Assembly (NCBI GenBank): GCA_020722575.1
Contig: DYKN01000006.1
Span: forward strand, 1 to 64,000
Length of the DNA: 64,000 bases
From: Rikenella microfusus
Lineage (GTDB): Bacteria; Bacteroidota; Bacteroidia; Bacteroidales; VadinHA17
Direction: 5' to 3'
The position numbers and the translations under genes were made by a program. The notes under the pieces were generated by a model. That model saw nothing but the letters and a program-made list of their open reading frames with translations, was not told the origin of the DNA and made no database searches. Positions 41,201 through 49,854 of the stretch are shown one piece after another. Each line of letters starts with the position of its first letter. Within the stretch, counting starts at the first letter, position 1.

Positions 41201-41778
41201 ATAAGGTCTTCCATTTCTAGTAGTTCGATCTTCTGTACTTCTGCTGAGGTACGGAAACCGTCGAAAAAATGAAGGAAAGGAATTCTGGATTTGATTGCCG
41301 AGAGGTGAGCAACAGCAGCCAGGTCCATTATTTCCTGTACACTGCTTGTAGCAAGAAGTGCAAAGCCTGTCTGGCGGGTAGCATAAACATCGCTGTGATC
41401 ACCGAATATTGACAGGGCATGTGCAGCAACAGTTCTGGCGCTAACATGAAATACACCGGGCAGAAGTTCTGCTGCAATTTTGTACATATTGGGGATCATC
41501 AGCAGCAGTCCCTGTGATGCTGTGAAAGTAGAACAGAGAGCGCCCGCCTGCAAAGTGCCGTGTACGGCTCCTGCAGCTCCTGCTTCTGATTGCATCTCAA
41601 CTACCTTAACAGTCTCGCCGAACATGTTCTTCAGGCCGGCAGCGGCCCACTCATCAACAAACTCAGCCATCGTGGATGATGGTGTAATAGGATATATGCA
41701 AGCCACCTCACTGAACATATAAGCTATATGTGATGCAGCTTGATTACCGTCACATACTATAAATTTTTTTGTTTTCAT
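38239..41778 (-). CDS. nifJ: Pyruvate:ferredoxin (flavodoxin) oxidoreductase
   Basis: Oxidatively decarboxylates pyruvate to acetyl-CoA, reducing ferredoxin; a hallmark of anaerobic metabolism. The single 1179-residue chain has the usual domains: domain I ([37 protein letters not shown]), the CoA-binding and gamma domains ([14 protein letters not shown]), a two-cluster ferredoxin domain with [12 protein letters not shown] and [12 protein letters not shown] (about 680-750), and the TPP-binding beta domain with [32 protein letters not shown] and [15 protein letters not shown]. Length and motif order are typical and intact. Monocistronic, with its own terminator. Confidence 0.98.
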   Translation of the reverse strand: [1179 protein letters not shown]

Positions 41779-41866
41779 TACTTTGATTGAAATTTTATTG
41801 TTGTAATATTTTTTAAGGTCGTAAAATTAGTGATTTTTACCTACAAATACTTAAATTTAAAATAAT

Positions 41867-43765
41867 TTAACTACCATTCATTGAAAGCAGGAATTCCTCG
41901 TTCGATCTTGTTTGCATAAGTCTGTCACGCAAAAATTCCATTGCTTCAATGGCGTTCATATCACTGAGGTAATTTCTTAATACCCATATTTTTTGTAACA
42001 TGGTTTTGTTTAGAAGAAGATCTTCTCTTCTTGTACTTGATGCCGGGATATCAATTGCCGGGAATATTCTCCTGTTTGCGAGTTTACGGTCGAGTTGAAG
42101 CTCCATATTACCGGTACCCTTGAATTCTTCGAATATAACATCATCCATTTTTGAACCGGTATCGGTAAGTGCAGTAGCAATAATGGTTAGAGAGCCTCCG
42201 TTTTCAATATTACGGGCAGCTCCAAAAAATCTTTTAGGCTTATGAAGTGCATTGGAGTCAACACCACCTGAAAGAACCTTTCCTGACGCAGGGGCAATGG
42301 TATTGAAAGCCCTTGCGAGCCTTGTTATGGAGTCGAGCAGAATTACCACATCATGTCCGCACTCAACAAGCCTTTTGGCTTTTTCCAGAACAATATTGGC
42401 AACCCTGCAGTGCCTTTCAGCCGGCTCATCAAAGGTTGAAGCAATAACCTCTGCTTTTACATTCCTGGCCATATCAGTAACCTCTTCCGGCCTTTCATCA
42501 ACAAGCAAAATAATGAGGTAAACTTCAGGGTGATATCTTGAAATTGCATTTGCAATCTCCTGAAGCAATATTGTTTTACCAGTCTTCGGCTGGGCTACTA
42601 TAAGCCCTCTCTGTCCTTTGCCTATAGGACTGAACATATCAATTACCCTTACCGATAGTGAACCTTCACCTGGGGTGCATAGAGTGAATTTCTCATTAGG
42701 AAACAGCGGTGTAAGGTAATCAAAAGGTACCCTGTCCCTTATAAAATCAGGACTTCTGCCATTGATTTCCTCAATTTTAATAAGTGGAAAATATTTTTCA
42801 CCTTCTCTTGGAGGTCTGATTGTTCCGGTAATTGTATCTCCTGTTTTCAGGCCGAAGAGCTTTATCTGTGATTGTGATACATAAACATCATCAGGTGAAT
42901 TAAGATAGTTATAATCAGCCGACCTCAGAAAACCGTATCCATCAGGCATAATTTCAAGGACTCCTGTACTGTAAACAATACCTTCAAAGTCATAAAACTT
43001 TTCTTTTTTTTCTTCTTTTTCGATCTCCTTCTCCTTTTCTTTCTCCTTTTCTTTTTCTTTTTCTTTTTCCTTCTCCTTCTCCTTCTCATTTTCATTCTCT
43101 TTTTCCTTCTCCTTCTCTTTTTCCTTCTCCATTTCAATTTCCCTGTCCAGAGAAACAGAATGTTCTTTTTCCTTTACTTCAGGTACTACAATTTCAGAAA
43201 TTATATCCTGCGCAGTTTCTTCAAGAGCAGAGTTGAATGAATTATTAAGTAACTCACCACTGGCTTCAAATACTAGTGAGTCATCGAGAAGGACCGAAGC
43301 ATTTTTTTTGCCATGCCTTTTATTTTTTCCTGAAGCAGGCAAATTATCAGGAACTTTTTTTTCAGTAAGTTTGTTATCTCCTGTTGCATGAAACTCAGGT
43401 TCTGTTGAAACTGGTCTTTCTTTAGAAGTTTCGGAGGATTCTTTTATACCTTCCATATCCCTGACAGCTGACTCATAGCTCGATAAACTGTCGGGTTTAA
43501 CAGATATAACAGATTCTCTGGCATTTTCGGAGTTCTTAATAAACCTCGGCCTTCTTCCCCGTTTTGATGATGGTTCTTTTGAGCCATTCGCTGGTTCAGA
43601 TTTTGGCTGAGGTTTTTGTTCAATAGAATTTATGGCCTGCTGGTCAAGAATCTTGTAAATGAGATCCTGTTTTTTCAAGGACTCAAACTTCTTTATATTC
43701 AATGCTTTTGCTATTTCCCGTAATTCGGGAACCATCTTTTTACTTAATTCAAGAATATCGTACAT
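41867..43765 (-). CDS. rho: Transcription termination factor Rho with KEKE-rich insert
   Basis: Hexameric RNA helicase ending Rho-dependent transcripts. Residues 1-45 are the Rho N-terminal helical domain ([30 protein letters not shown]). An insert of more than 200 residues follows, rich in Ser/Lys/Pro, ending in a near-perfect Lys-Glu repeat (about 210-255). The cold-shock RNA-binding domain (about 260-340) shows [15 protein letters not shown] and [18 protein letters not shown]. The ATPase core has Walker A QPKTGKT, Walker [13 protein letters not shown] and the [20 protein letters not shown] loop. Total 632 residues versus about 420 in E. coli. Bacteroidota Rho proteins often carry an insert between these domains; this one is strongly charged. 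Confidence 0.96.
   Translation of the reverse strand: MYDILELSKKMVPELREIAKALNIKKFESLKKQDLIYKILDQQAINSIEQKPQPKSEPANGSKEPSSKRGRRPRFIKNSENARESVISVKPDSLSSYESAVRDMEGIKESSETSKERPVSTEPEFHATGDNKLTEKKVPDNLPASGKNKRHGKKNASVLLDDSLVFEASGELLNNSFNSALEETAQDIISEIVVPEVKEKEHSVSLDREIEMEKEKEKEKEKENENEKEKEKEKEKEKEKEKEKEKEIEKEEKKEKFYDFEGIVYSTGVLEIMPDGYGFLRSADYNYLNSPDDVYVSQSQIKLFGLKTGDTITGTIRPPREGEKYFPLIKIEEINGRSPDFIRDRVPFDYLTPLFPNEKFTLCTPGEGSLSVRVIDMFSPIGKGQRGLIVAQPKTGKTILLQEIANAISRYHPEVYLIILLVDERPEEVTDMARNVKAEVIASTFDEPAERHCRVANIVLEKAKRLVECGHDVVILLDSITRLARAFNTIAPASGKVLSGGVDSNALHKPKRFFGAARNIENGGSLTIIATALTDTGSKMDDVIFEEFKGTGNMELQLDRKLANRRIFPAIDIPASSTRREDLLLNKTMLQKIWVLRNYLSDMNAIEAMEFLRDRLMQTRSNEEFLLSMNGS
43000..43136. 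repeat. Low-complexity purine tract encoding Lys-Glu repeats in rho
   Basis: About 137 bp in which the rho coding strand is almost pure A/G, built from imperfect GAGAAG, GAAAAG and GAAAAA codon pairs, encoding (Lys-Glu)n with a few Asn, Met and Ile breaks. The variation in third bases and AAT codons shows it is not a fresh pure-repeat expansion. Such homopurine tracts can slip; units of 6 bp keep the frame. Confidence 0.85.
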
Positions 43766-44101
43766 AATATTTTAGTGCGAGGTATAAAAAACGATTACTT
43801 TTTATATGAATTTCCAACTCTGGAAAAGAAGAACTTCCCCTTTGAGAACAACTTTTCTGGTGTCAAAAACTGGTGCAATATTAAAAAAAAAATGTAAAAA
43901 TGTAAAAAACTTTTATAAAAAAAATCAGAATGCACAAAATAAACTGATGATCAGTGAGAAAAAAGTGTACAAATATACTAAGAAAAATTCATAGTTCAAA
44001 AAAGAATAAAATTTTTTGTGTTGGGGAATCGTAATTTTTTTATTAAAATTGTACGATAAGTTAAACCAGGGATGTAATAGATAAATTAATTAATTTGTCA
44101 A
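43766..44101. other. Rho leader and rho-rpoD divergent region, no gene
   Basis: This 336-bp gap separates divergent rho and rpoD. From the promoter at 43970-44000, about 200 nt would be transcribed as the rho 5' leader: U-rich, with runs of T interrupted by AAAGGGG and a CTGATGATCAG near-palindrome at the start. The remainder upstream of rpoD is AT-rich without a clear TAnnTTTG element. A 62-codon frame at 43806-43994 is Lys/Asn-rich, lacks homologous features and lies within the leader region on the other strand, so I do not call it. Confidence 0.6.
43970..44000 (-). promoter_or_regulatory. Consensus promoter of rho
   Basis: On the minus strand TTTG (44000-43997), 19 bp, then TATATTTG (43977-43970) fits the phylum consensus exactly. 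The transcription start should lie near 43966, about 200 nt before the rho start codon. Confidence 0.75.
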
Positions 44102-44965
44102 ATGCGACAGCTTAAGATAACCAAGCAGGTCACAAATCGTGACACACCATCTCTTGATAAATATCTTCAGGAGATTGGGAAGGTTGATCTTTTGACTCCT
44201 GAAGACGAAGTTATACTGGCCAGGCGAATAAAATCGGGTGACAAAGCAGCACTTGAAAAACTGGTTAAAGCAAATTTACGTTTTGTTGTTTCGGTAGCAA
44301 AGCAATATCAGAATCAGGGTATGACATTGCCTGATTTAATCAATGAAGGGAATCTTGGTTTAATGAAAGCTGCACAGAGGTTTGATGAAACCAGAGGTTT
44401 TAAGTTTATCTCATATGCTGTTTGGTGGATCAGACAATCAATACTTCAGGCACTGGCTGAACAATCAAGAATAGTAAGGCTACCTGTAAACAAAATAGGT
44501 TCATTGAATAGGATTAACAAGGCATTCTCAAATCTTGAACAGAAATACGAAAGGGAACCTTCAGCACAGGAATTAGCTGAGGCTCTTGAAATGGCCCCTG
44601 ATGAGATAAAAGACGCTCTTAAAACAAATGGTCGTACAATAAGTATGGATGCTCCTATAAGCTCCGAAGAGGAAAATACAATGTATGATGTAATGCAGAA
44701 CCCCGATGCACTAAGCCCTGATAAAAACCTTATCAGGGAATCTCTCTCGTTTGAAATTGAAAGAGCACTCAGAACATTAACAGCCCGTGAAGCTAAAGTC
44801 CTTAAATTTTATTTCGGAATTAACCTTAAACATCCATATACTCTTGAAGAAATTGGGGAGGAAATGAAACTTACCCGTGAACGAGTAAGACAGATTAAGG
44901 AAAAAGCTATTAAAAAAATCCAGGTAACAACACGCTGCAAAATACTTAAAAGTTATCTGGGTTAA
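44102..44965 (+). CDS. rpoD: Primary RNA polymerase sigma factor
   Basis: The housekeeping sigma factor, 287 residues, lacking most of region 1.1 as in all Bacteroidota. Region 1.2 [31 protein letters not shown], region 2 [63 protein letters not shown], region 3 and region 4 ([50 protein letters not shown]) are all present. It is the factor that reads the TTTG/TAnnTTTG promoters found elsewhere in the window. Divergent from rho; rpe follows 48 bp later. Confidence 0.97.
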   Translation: MRQLKITKQVTNRDTPSLDKYLQEIGKVDLLTPEDEVILARRIKSGDKAALEKLVKANLRFVVSVAKQYQNQGMTLPDLINEGNLGLMKAAQRFDETRGFKFISYAVWWIRQSILQALAEQSRIVRLPVNKIGSLNRINKAFSNLEQKYEREPSAQELAEALEMAPDEIKDALKTNGRTISMDAPISSEEENTMYDVMQNPDALSPDKNLIRESLSFEIERALRTLTAREAKVLKFYFGINLKHPYTLEEIGEEMKLTRERVRQIKEKAIKKIQVTTRCKILKSYLG

Positions 44966-45013
44966 ACAGATTCCAAATTTTTTACCAAATTTACCCCCTT
45001 AAATTCATATTAA

Positions 45014-45667
45014 ATGAACCATCTTGTATCACCATCAATATTGACTGCAGATTTCGGAAACCTTGAAAAGGAAATAAAAATGCTAAACGGCAGTTTGGCT
45101 GATTGGATTCACCTTGATATAATGGATGGAGTTTATGTTCCGAATATTTCTTTTGGTTTTCCGGTTATTGAAAAGGTTAAAATGATTTCCAGTAAACCGC
45201 TTGATGTTCATTTGATGATTGCTGATGCCGACCGTTATATTAAACGTTTCAGAGAAGCAGGAGCAGATATTCTCACGGTACATTATGAATCATGTATTCA
45301 TCTGAATAGAACCGTAACAGAAATAAGGTCGCTTGGCATGAAAGCTGGAGTTGCACTGAACCCTCACAATCCAGTATGGTTACTGAAAAATATACTTCCT
45401 TATATTGACATGGTACTTATTATGACTGTTAATCCGGGTTATGGAGGTCAAATATTTATTGAAGAAAGCTGGAATAAGATCAAGGAAATGAAAGAAATGA
45501 TTGATGAGAAAGGTTATAATGTTCTTATTCAGGTTGATGGAGGGGTTGATTTATCAAATGCCCGTAAACTTGTTGAAGCGGGGGTAAATGTACTTGTAGT
45601 TGGAAACACAGTTTTCAGTTCTTCCGATCCTCAAGGAACTATTGCTGCCCTGAAACGACTTGATTAA
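45014..45667 (+). CDS. rpe: Ribulose-phosphate 3-epimerase
   Basis: Interconverts ribulose 5-phosphate and xylulose 5-phosphate in the pentose phosphate pathway. TIM barrel of 217 residues: VSPSILTADFGNLEKEI (Ser acting in substrate binding), WIHLDIMDGVYVPNISFGFPVI (catalytic Asp and metal ligands), LDVHLMI, ALNPHNP, MTVNPGYGGQIFIEE, IQVDGGVD (second catalytic Asp) and VGNTVF. All canonical residues are present. Converges with miaA with a 4-bp overlap of stop ends. Confidence 0.96.
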   Translation: MNHLVSPSILTADFGNLEKEIKMLNGSLADWIHLDIMDGVYVPNISFGFPVIEKVKMISSKPLDVHLMIADADRYIKRFREAGADILTVHYESCIHLNRTVTEIRSLGMKAGVALNPHNPVWLLKNILPYIDMVLIMTVNPGYGGQIFIEESWNKIKEMKEMIDEKGYNVLIQVDGGVDLSNARKLVEAGVNVLVVGNTVFSSSDPQGTIAALKRLD

Positions 45668-46581
45668 ATATTATCCGATTTTTTTATTTCATTATCAATA
45701 TATTTCAAAAGTTCATCCTTCTCTGCAGGATTAAACCACTTTATTTCATTATCTCTTAACCACCAGCTAATCTGTTTTCTGGCATACCTGCGGCTGTTTC
45801 TTTTAATCAGGTTAACCGCAGTATCAAATGTTATTTTTCCGTCAAAAAAAGCAAACAACTCTTTATATCCCAGAGTGTTAAGTGCAGGCAGGTTACGATA
45901 GCCGATAAGGTTTCTGGCTTCTTCGATGAGCCCCTCTTCAATCATACGGTCAACTCTCTTATTAATACGGCTATAAAGTTCCTCACGCGGAAGTTCAAGT
46001 CCTGTCTTTATTATTCTGAATTCTCTTGGCCGTTTTTCCTTCTTAAGAAATGAAGAATATGAGCGACCAGTACTCTCACATATCTCAAGCGCCCTGATAA
46101 TCCTTCTGTGATTTCTTAGATCTACTATCCTGTAATATTCAGGGTCAAGAATCTTAAGTGCAAGTCGCAGTTTTTCAATACCTTCATCATTAAATATTTT
46201 CATGTACTTTTCCCTGATTGCAGGATCAACATCCGGAATATTATCAAAACCTCTGCATACAGCATCAATATATAATCCTGAACCGCCAACCATAAAAACA
46301 ATGGGATTTTTTTTGAATAGAGAAGGAAGAAGGTCCAGTACGTCCCTCTCATAGATGCTTGCACTGTAATACTGTGTGATTGATATGAACCTGATGAAAT
46401 GATGCTTTACTTTGCTGAGTTGCTCATCAGTAGGTACAGAAGTGCCGATACGCATTTCACGGTAAAACTGTCGTGAGTCGGCAGAAATTATTTCCGAGCA
46501 GTAGTAGCCTGCTAAATCAATTGATAGATCTGTTTTGCCAATACCTGTTGGCCCGGTGATTATTATCAGTGTATTATGCAT
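45664..46581 (-). CDS. miaA: tRNA dimethylallyltransferase
   Basis: Adds the dimethylallyl group to A37 of tRNAs reading UNN codons. The 305-residue enzyme shows the P-loop ITGPTGIGKTDLSIDLA, SADSRQFYREMRIGTSVP, the VGGSGLYIDAVCRGFDNIP block and RNHRRIIRALEICESTGRSYS, followed by the tRNA-binding region (GYKELFAFFDGKITFDTAVNLIKRNSRRYARKQISWWLRD). Complete. It reads toward rpe; upstream lies the pRiA4b-ORF3-like gene in the same direction with a 23-bp gap. Confidence 0.96.
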   Translation of the reverse strand: MHNTLIIITGPTGIGKTDLSIDLAGYYCSEIISADSRQFYREMRIGTSVPTDEQLSKVKHHFIRFISITQYYSASIYERDVLDLLPSLFKKNPIVFMVGGSGLYIDAVCRGFDNIPDVDPAIREKYMKIFNDEGIEKLRLALKILDPEYYRIVDLRNHRRIIRALEICESTGRSYSSFLKKEKRPREFRIIKTGLELPREELYSRINKRVDRMIEEGLIEEARNLIGYRNLPALNTLGYKELFAFFDGKITFDTAVNLIKRNSRRYARKQISWWLRDNEIKWFNPAEKDELLKYIDNEIKKSDNI

Positions 46582-46604
46582 TTAGCCAGGCCAGTATGCT
46601 GGTA

Positions 46605-47159
46605 CTAAATATCTTCTTCCTCATCAATCTGGTCAAAATTCTCAAAATTACCAATTTCACCATCATCATCATTCATTAAAATATCGTCAACATCCATATC
46701 CTCTTCATCCTCTTCATCATCAATAAGCAGAGGAGTAAACTTTTTATTAGAACCGGTGCTGAAAACAATTTGTTTGGGCGGTAAACCTTTGGAGTTTGTA
46801 CACACAGGATATTCTTTACCTTCTACTTCTTTGTGCTCACCTACAAACTCAATAAAAAGAGCCCTTTCATTGAAAAAATCAAAAACATAAAGAAGCTTCT
46901 GGTTTTCTTTATATATTATTTCTTCAAGAACAGCATCTTCCATTGTTGAAGAGCCCGCACCCATATCTAATAAGGTAAATTCCTCCTCTTTTTCCCAGTT
47001 GTTGGTGGCCAGATAAAAGGATGCCATTTGCGATTTGTCAAATTCCAATTCATCCTGAAGGAGATTGTGAAAATCCAGTAAAGTATGGCTGTCAAGCAAC
47101 TCAAACTCCCTCACAAATGAATCATCTTCGTCCGATAAAACAACAAATTTATAAACCAT
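46605..47159 (-). CDS. pRiA4b ORF-3-like (IS1096 TnpR-like) domain protein
   Basis: A 184-residue cytoplasmic protein. The first 90 residues (YKFVVLSDEDDSFVREFELLDSHTLLDFHNLLQDELEFDKSQMASFYLA) match the beta-grasp-like pRiA4b ORF-3 fold, found in many unrelated contexts and sometimes on mobile elements. The last 40 residues are highly acidic (DDEEDEEDMDVDD and so on). No transposase or inverted repeat is near, so this copy looks chromosomal and stable. Function unknown. It is probably co-transcribed with miaA. Confidence 0.75.
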   Translation of the reverse strand: MVYKFVVLSDEDDSFVREFELLDSHTLLDFHNLLQDELEFDKSQMASFYLATNNWEKEEEFTLLDMGAGSSTMEDAVLEEIIYKENQKLLYVFDFFNERALFIEFVGEHKEVEGKEYPVCTNSKGLPPKQIVFSTGSNKKFTPLLIDDEEDEEDMDVDDILMNDDDGEIGNFENFDQIDEEEDI

Positions 47160-47215
47160 AACTTTAAATTATTTCAGGCGGTGCAATATAATATTTTTTG
47201 TTTTACATTCATCTT

Positions 47216-48244
47216 CTAAAATTTTTTTAAAATAAATTCTATTGTATCTATATTGTCAGGATAATCCCATAATTCTGGCCATTGTGTCTGTCCAAACTCG
47301 ACCATCCCTTTTCCGACAATACATTGAATTTTTTCCCTCTCGGGACCTGTTAGAAATGAGAAATCCTCATCACGTCTGTAATATTCATAGAAAATTACCG
47401 AAACAGGTGATGCCATGCCGGTATCCTCTTTCATTAGGCAAAATCCCGAATCAAGGAATGGAATTTTATTCACCAGGTAAACTGCTTTGTAATAGTCGTA
47501 ATTGTTGCCGTATTTAGAGTGTTCTGTAAGATGGGCATATTCTTGCCAGTGACTAAAAAGAGTCTCAGGGTCGAGATATTCAGGAATAAAAATTTTAGAA
47601 ACATTTCTGCAGCCAAGTCCGAAATATGTAAATATATCTTCACCGAGTTTTTTGAATTCCTGTGAATTCTCATCGCCTCTCAATATTGCGATGCTGTTAC
47701 GGTTCTTCCTGATAAGGTGGTGGTATTTGCTAAAATAATATTCGAAATATCTTGATGTATTGTTGCTTCCAGTGGCAATAACAGCATCAAAATTTTTGAC
47801 AGGCCCGTCACTGAATTCAATGTAATGTCTGAATTCATTGTTGATTCCGTACAGAAGTTCAGCAATGGAAACCGGTAGTTCAGGATCTTTTGAACTTGTT
47901 TTTACCAGTGCCCGGTTTCCTGTTATCAGTACGCAAAGAAGATCATGAAAGCCTACGAGGGGAATATTCCCGGCCATAACTATGGCTACCTTCCTTGGTT
48001 CTGAGATGTCCTCCAGTTGCTGATACATGCCTGTCCATTTTTTTAATTTTTCATGTGTAAGATTAATTGCGATTGCTTCAATTGCCATCCTGACATTTTC
48101 GGTTGTGAACCAGGGATTGTGATTCTGCTGACGAAAAATGAGTTGCTCAACGTATTCCGAATATTTTCCTGCTCTGCCTTCAAGCGATTCTCTCAAAAGC
48201 CTTCCAAGTTCGGCAAAACAATCAATTCTTTCGTCTAATTTCAT
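47216..48244 (-). CDS. LuxC-like acyl-CoA/acyl reductase family protein
   Basis: Aldehyde-dehydrogenase-fold protein of 342 residues resembling the acyl-CoA reductase LuxC: KVAIVMAGNIPLVGFHDLLCVLITGNRALVKTSSKDPEL for nucleotide/thioester binding, NFDAVIATGSNNTSRYFEYYFSKYHHLIRKNRNSIAILRGDE, and DIFTYFGLGCRNVSKIFIPE with the conserved Cys that would form the thioester. The start at 48244 is supported by a -7 element (48272-48265); a frame opening at 48343 would begin upstream of the promoter. No LuxD, LuxE or acyl carrier gene adjoins it. In Bacteroidota such proteins stand alone and their substrate is unknown. Confidence 0.82.
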   Translation of the reverse strand: MKLDERIDCFAELGRLLRESLEGRAGKYSEYVEQLIFRQQNHNPWFTTENVRMAIEAIAINLTHEKLKKWTGMYQQLEDISEPRKVAIVMAGNIPLVGFHDLLCVLITGNRALVKTSSKDPELPVSIAELLYGINNEFRHYIEFSDGPVKNFDAVIATGSNNTSRYFEYYFSKYHHLIRKNRNSIAILRGDENSQEFKKLGEDIFTYFGLGCRNVSKIFIPEYLDPETLFSHWQEYAHLTEHSKYGNNYDYYKAVYLVNKIPFLDSGFCLMKEDTGMASPVSVIFYEYYRRDEDFSFLTGPEREKIQCIVGKGMVEFGQTQWPELWDYPDNIDTIEFILKKF

Positions 48245-48264
48245 ATTTCTCGTATGTGATCTGG

Positions 48265-48272
48265 CAAAATTA
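48265..48272 (-). promoter_or_regulatory. -7 element before the LuxC-like gene
   Basis: TAATTTTG on the minus strand matches TAnnTTTG; the transcript should begin near 48261, 17 nt before the ATG at 48244. The -33 box is not recognisable. It decides the start codon. Confidence 0.6.
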
Positions 48273-48438
48273 GTGTTTTTAAGGTTTATAAAATTAAAAG
48301 AAAGAGCTTCCTCGAAAGAAATTATTTTCAGGAAGCCCTTCACCCAATTAACGATGTGACGCCGATCTAACTGAACTGAATTGTTATTTTTATGATTTTT
48401 CGTTTAAAGTAATCTGAAAAAGGTTTATTATCAGTTAT

Positions 48439-49854
48439 TTACTTTAATTGAAAATTAATTGGTACACTGTACCAGACATTAACGGGTTTTCCTGCCTGTT
48501 TCCCGGGTTCCCATTTTGGAAGCAAACTTATTACCCTTACAGCTTCATTGTCAAGAAGTGGATGTATTCCTTTTATGACAGTAATCCTGTCCACAGTACC
48601 TTTATAATTAATACAAAACCTTACTACTACTCTTCCCTGAATGTTGTTTTTCTTTGCTTCCTCAGGATATTGTATCTTTTCATAAATGAAATCCATAAGG
48701 GCTTTGTCTCCGCCAGGAAATCCTGGCATCTCCTCAACAACTACAAAAACTTTCCCGGGTGCTTCTTCAGCGGGAGCTATTTTGGTGGTCTGAAAATTTA
48801 CTGCTTTGTCAGGTTCCGGATTTGTAACATTCTCCTCTGCAGGATAATCCATGGTCCTTTGTTCAGGTGTATTTTCTGGCTGGGTTGTAGTTCTTGGCAG
48901 GGGGGATGTATTAATCTCTACCGGGTTTTCTTGAAATTTGTTGGATACGACGTTTTCAGGTACCTGGCTCTTTACTTTCAGTTGTTTTTCACAGGCTGAA
49001 ATCAGAATGATGAGCGCAATGGCTAAAGGAACAGCCAGAACAATTTTCAGATTACTTGTTTCTGCCGACCTTTTCTTTGTCATCATCAGCATCCTTTTCC
49101 TTATAAGCGATGGGTTTGAAAATGAGTTTGAAGTTACGAAAATGCGTGTATTGAGAAGGGTGTTCATCATCAGATTTCTATAACCAGTCACACCCATTCC
49201 GGAGTTAATGCAATCACTATCTGCCTGGTATTCGTGAACCGCCCTCAATGATTTGTTAAAAAGATAAACAAAAGGATTAAACCATTGAATAGCTTTTGTT
49301 ATTTCAATCAAGAGGATATCAAAAAAATGGAAACGGTTCAGATGTGCCTGTTCGTGTTTGATTATTTCATCAGCATCTCTGTCCGACAGTGTGCTTTTTA
49401 TGAAAATATAACCAAATGCTGAGAAACCAGGAGTGTTAAATCTTCTGAATCTGATCACCCGTTTTTTTCTGTCGCTTTTCCTTGCAATCAAAACCAATAA
49501 TGTTGCTGCATCGGTAATGAATTTTAATCCGAAAAATATCACTCCTGATAGATATATTTTGACCTGAAGCGTGTTTATATCTGCCGTTGATTCAATTCTT
49601 CCTGCTTCAGTTAATCGAGGAGATTCGGTGGAAACAATTATTTCCGACAACTTTTTGCCTATGTAAGCTACTGTACTGTTTTCCTTTATATTAAGAGAGA
49701 TAACGGGAAGTAGAAAGGAAAATATAACAGACAGCAAAATAAAAGCTCTGTTACGGCTGTATTGAGTGTCGCGGCTAAGAAACAGGAAATATATGGTGTA
49801 AAAACCAGCCAGAAACAAAGCAGATTTTAAAAGGTATATAAGGAAAGCATTCAT
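48439..49854 (-). CDS. BlaR1-like M56 peptidase fused to a TonB C-terminal domain
   Basis: Membrane protein of 471 residues. The N-terminal half (about 1-300) has four membrane segments and the M56 zinc-protease motif IIKHEQAHLNRFHFFDI (HEXXH near residue 160), followed by EYQADSDCI with the third zinc ligand. Residues about 300-380 form a Pro/Glu/Thr-rich periplasmic spacer; the last 80 are a TonB C-terminal domain (YPEEAKKNNIQGRVVVRFCINYKGTVDRITVIKG...LPKWEPGKQAGKPVNVWY). There is no penicillin-binding sensor domain, so it is not a beta-lactam sensor in the BlaR1 sense. It pairs with the BlaI repressor gene (ATGA overlap) and probably senses an envelope signal and triggers derepression. Confidence 0.88.
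   Translation of the reverse strand: MNAFLIYLLKSALFLAGFYTIYFLFLSRDTQYSRNRAFILLSVIFSFLLPVISLNIKENSTVAYIGKKLSEIIVSTESPRLTEAGRIESTADINTLQVKIYLSGVIFFGLKFITDAATLLVLIARKSDRKKRVIRFRRFNTPGFSAFGYIFIKSTLSDRDADEIIKHEQAHLNRFHFFDILLIEITKAIQWFNPFVYLFNKSLRAVHEYQADSDCINSGMGVTGYRNLMMNTLLNTRIFVTSNSFSNPSLIRKRMLMMTKKRSAETSNLKIVLAVPLAIALIILISACEKQLKVKSQVPENVVSNKFQENPVEINTSPLPRTTTQPENTPEQRTMDYPAEENVTNPEPDKAVNFQTTKIAPAEEAPGKVFVVVEEMPGFPGGDKALMDFIYEKIQYPEEAKKNNIQGRVVVRFCINYKGTVDRITVIKGIHPLLDNEAVRVISLLPKWEPGKQAGKPVNVWYSVPINFQLK

Noticed and set aside
42925..43137. Arg/Lys-only frame over the rho repeat
   Set aside because: Translation of the purine tract in another frame; not a nucleic-acid-binding protein gene.
43806..43994. 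62-codon plus-strand frame between rho and rpoD
   Set aside because: Lys/Asn-rich translation of AT-rich DNA that lies in the rho leader; no similarity or start context.
46605..47159. Insertion-sequence passenger gene
   Set aside because: The domain is found in IS1096-linked proteins, but no transposase, terminal repeats or duplication is near; the gene stands in line with miaA.
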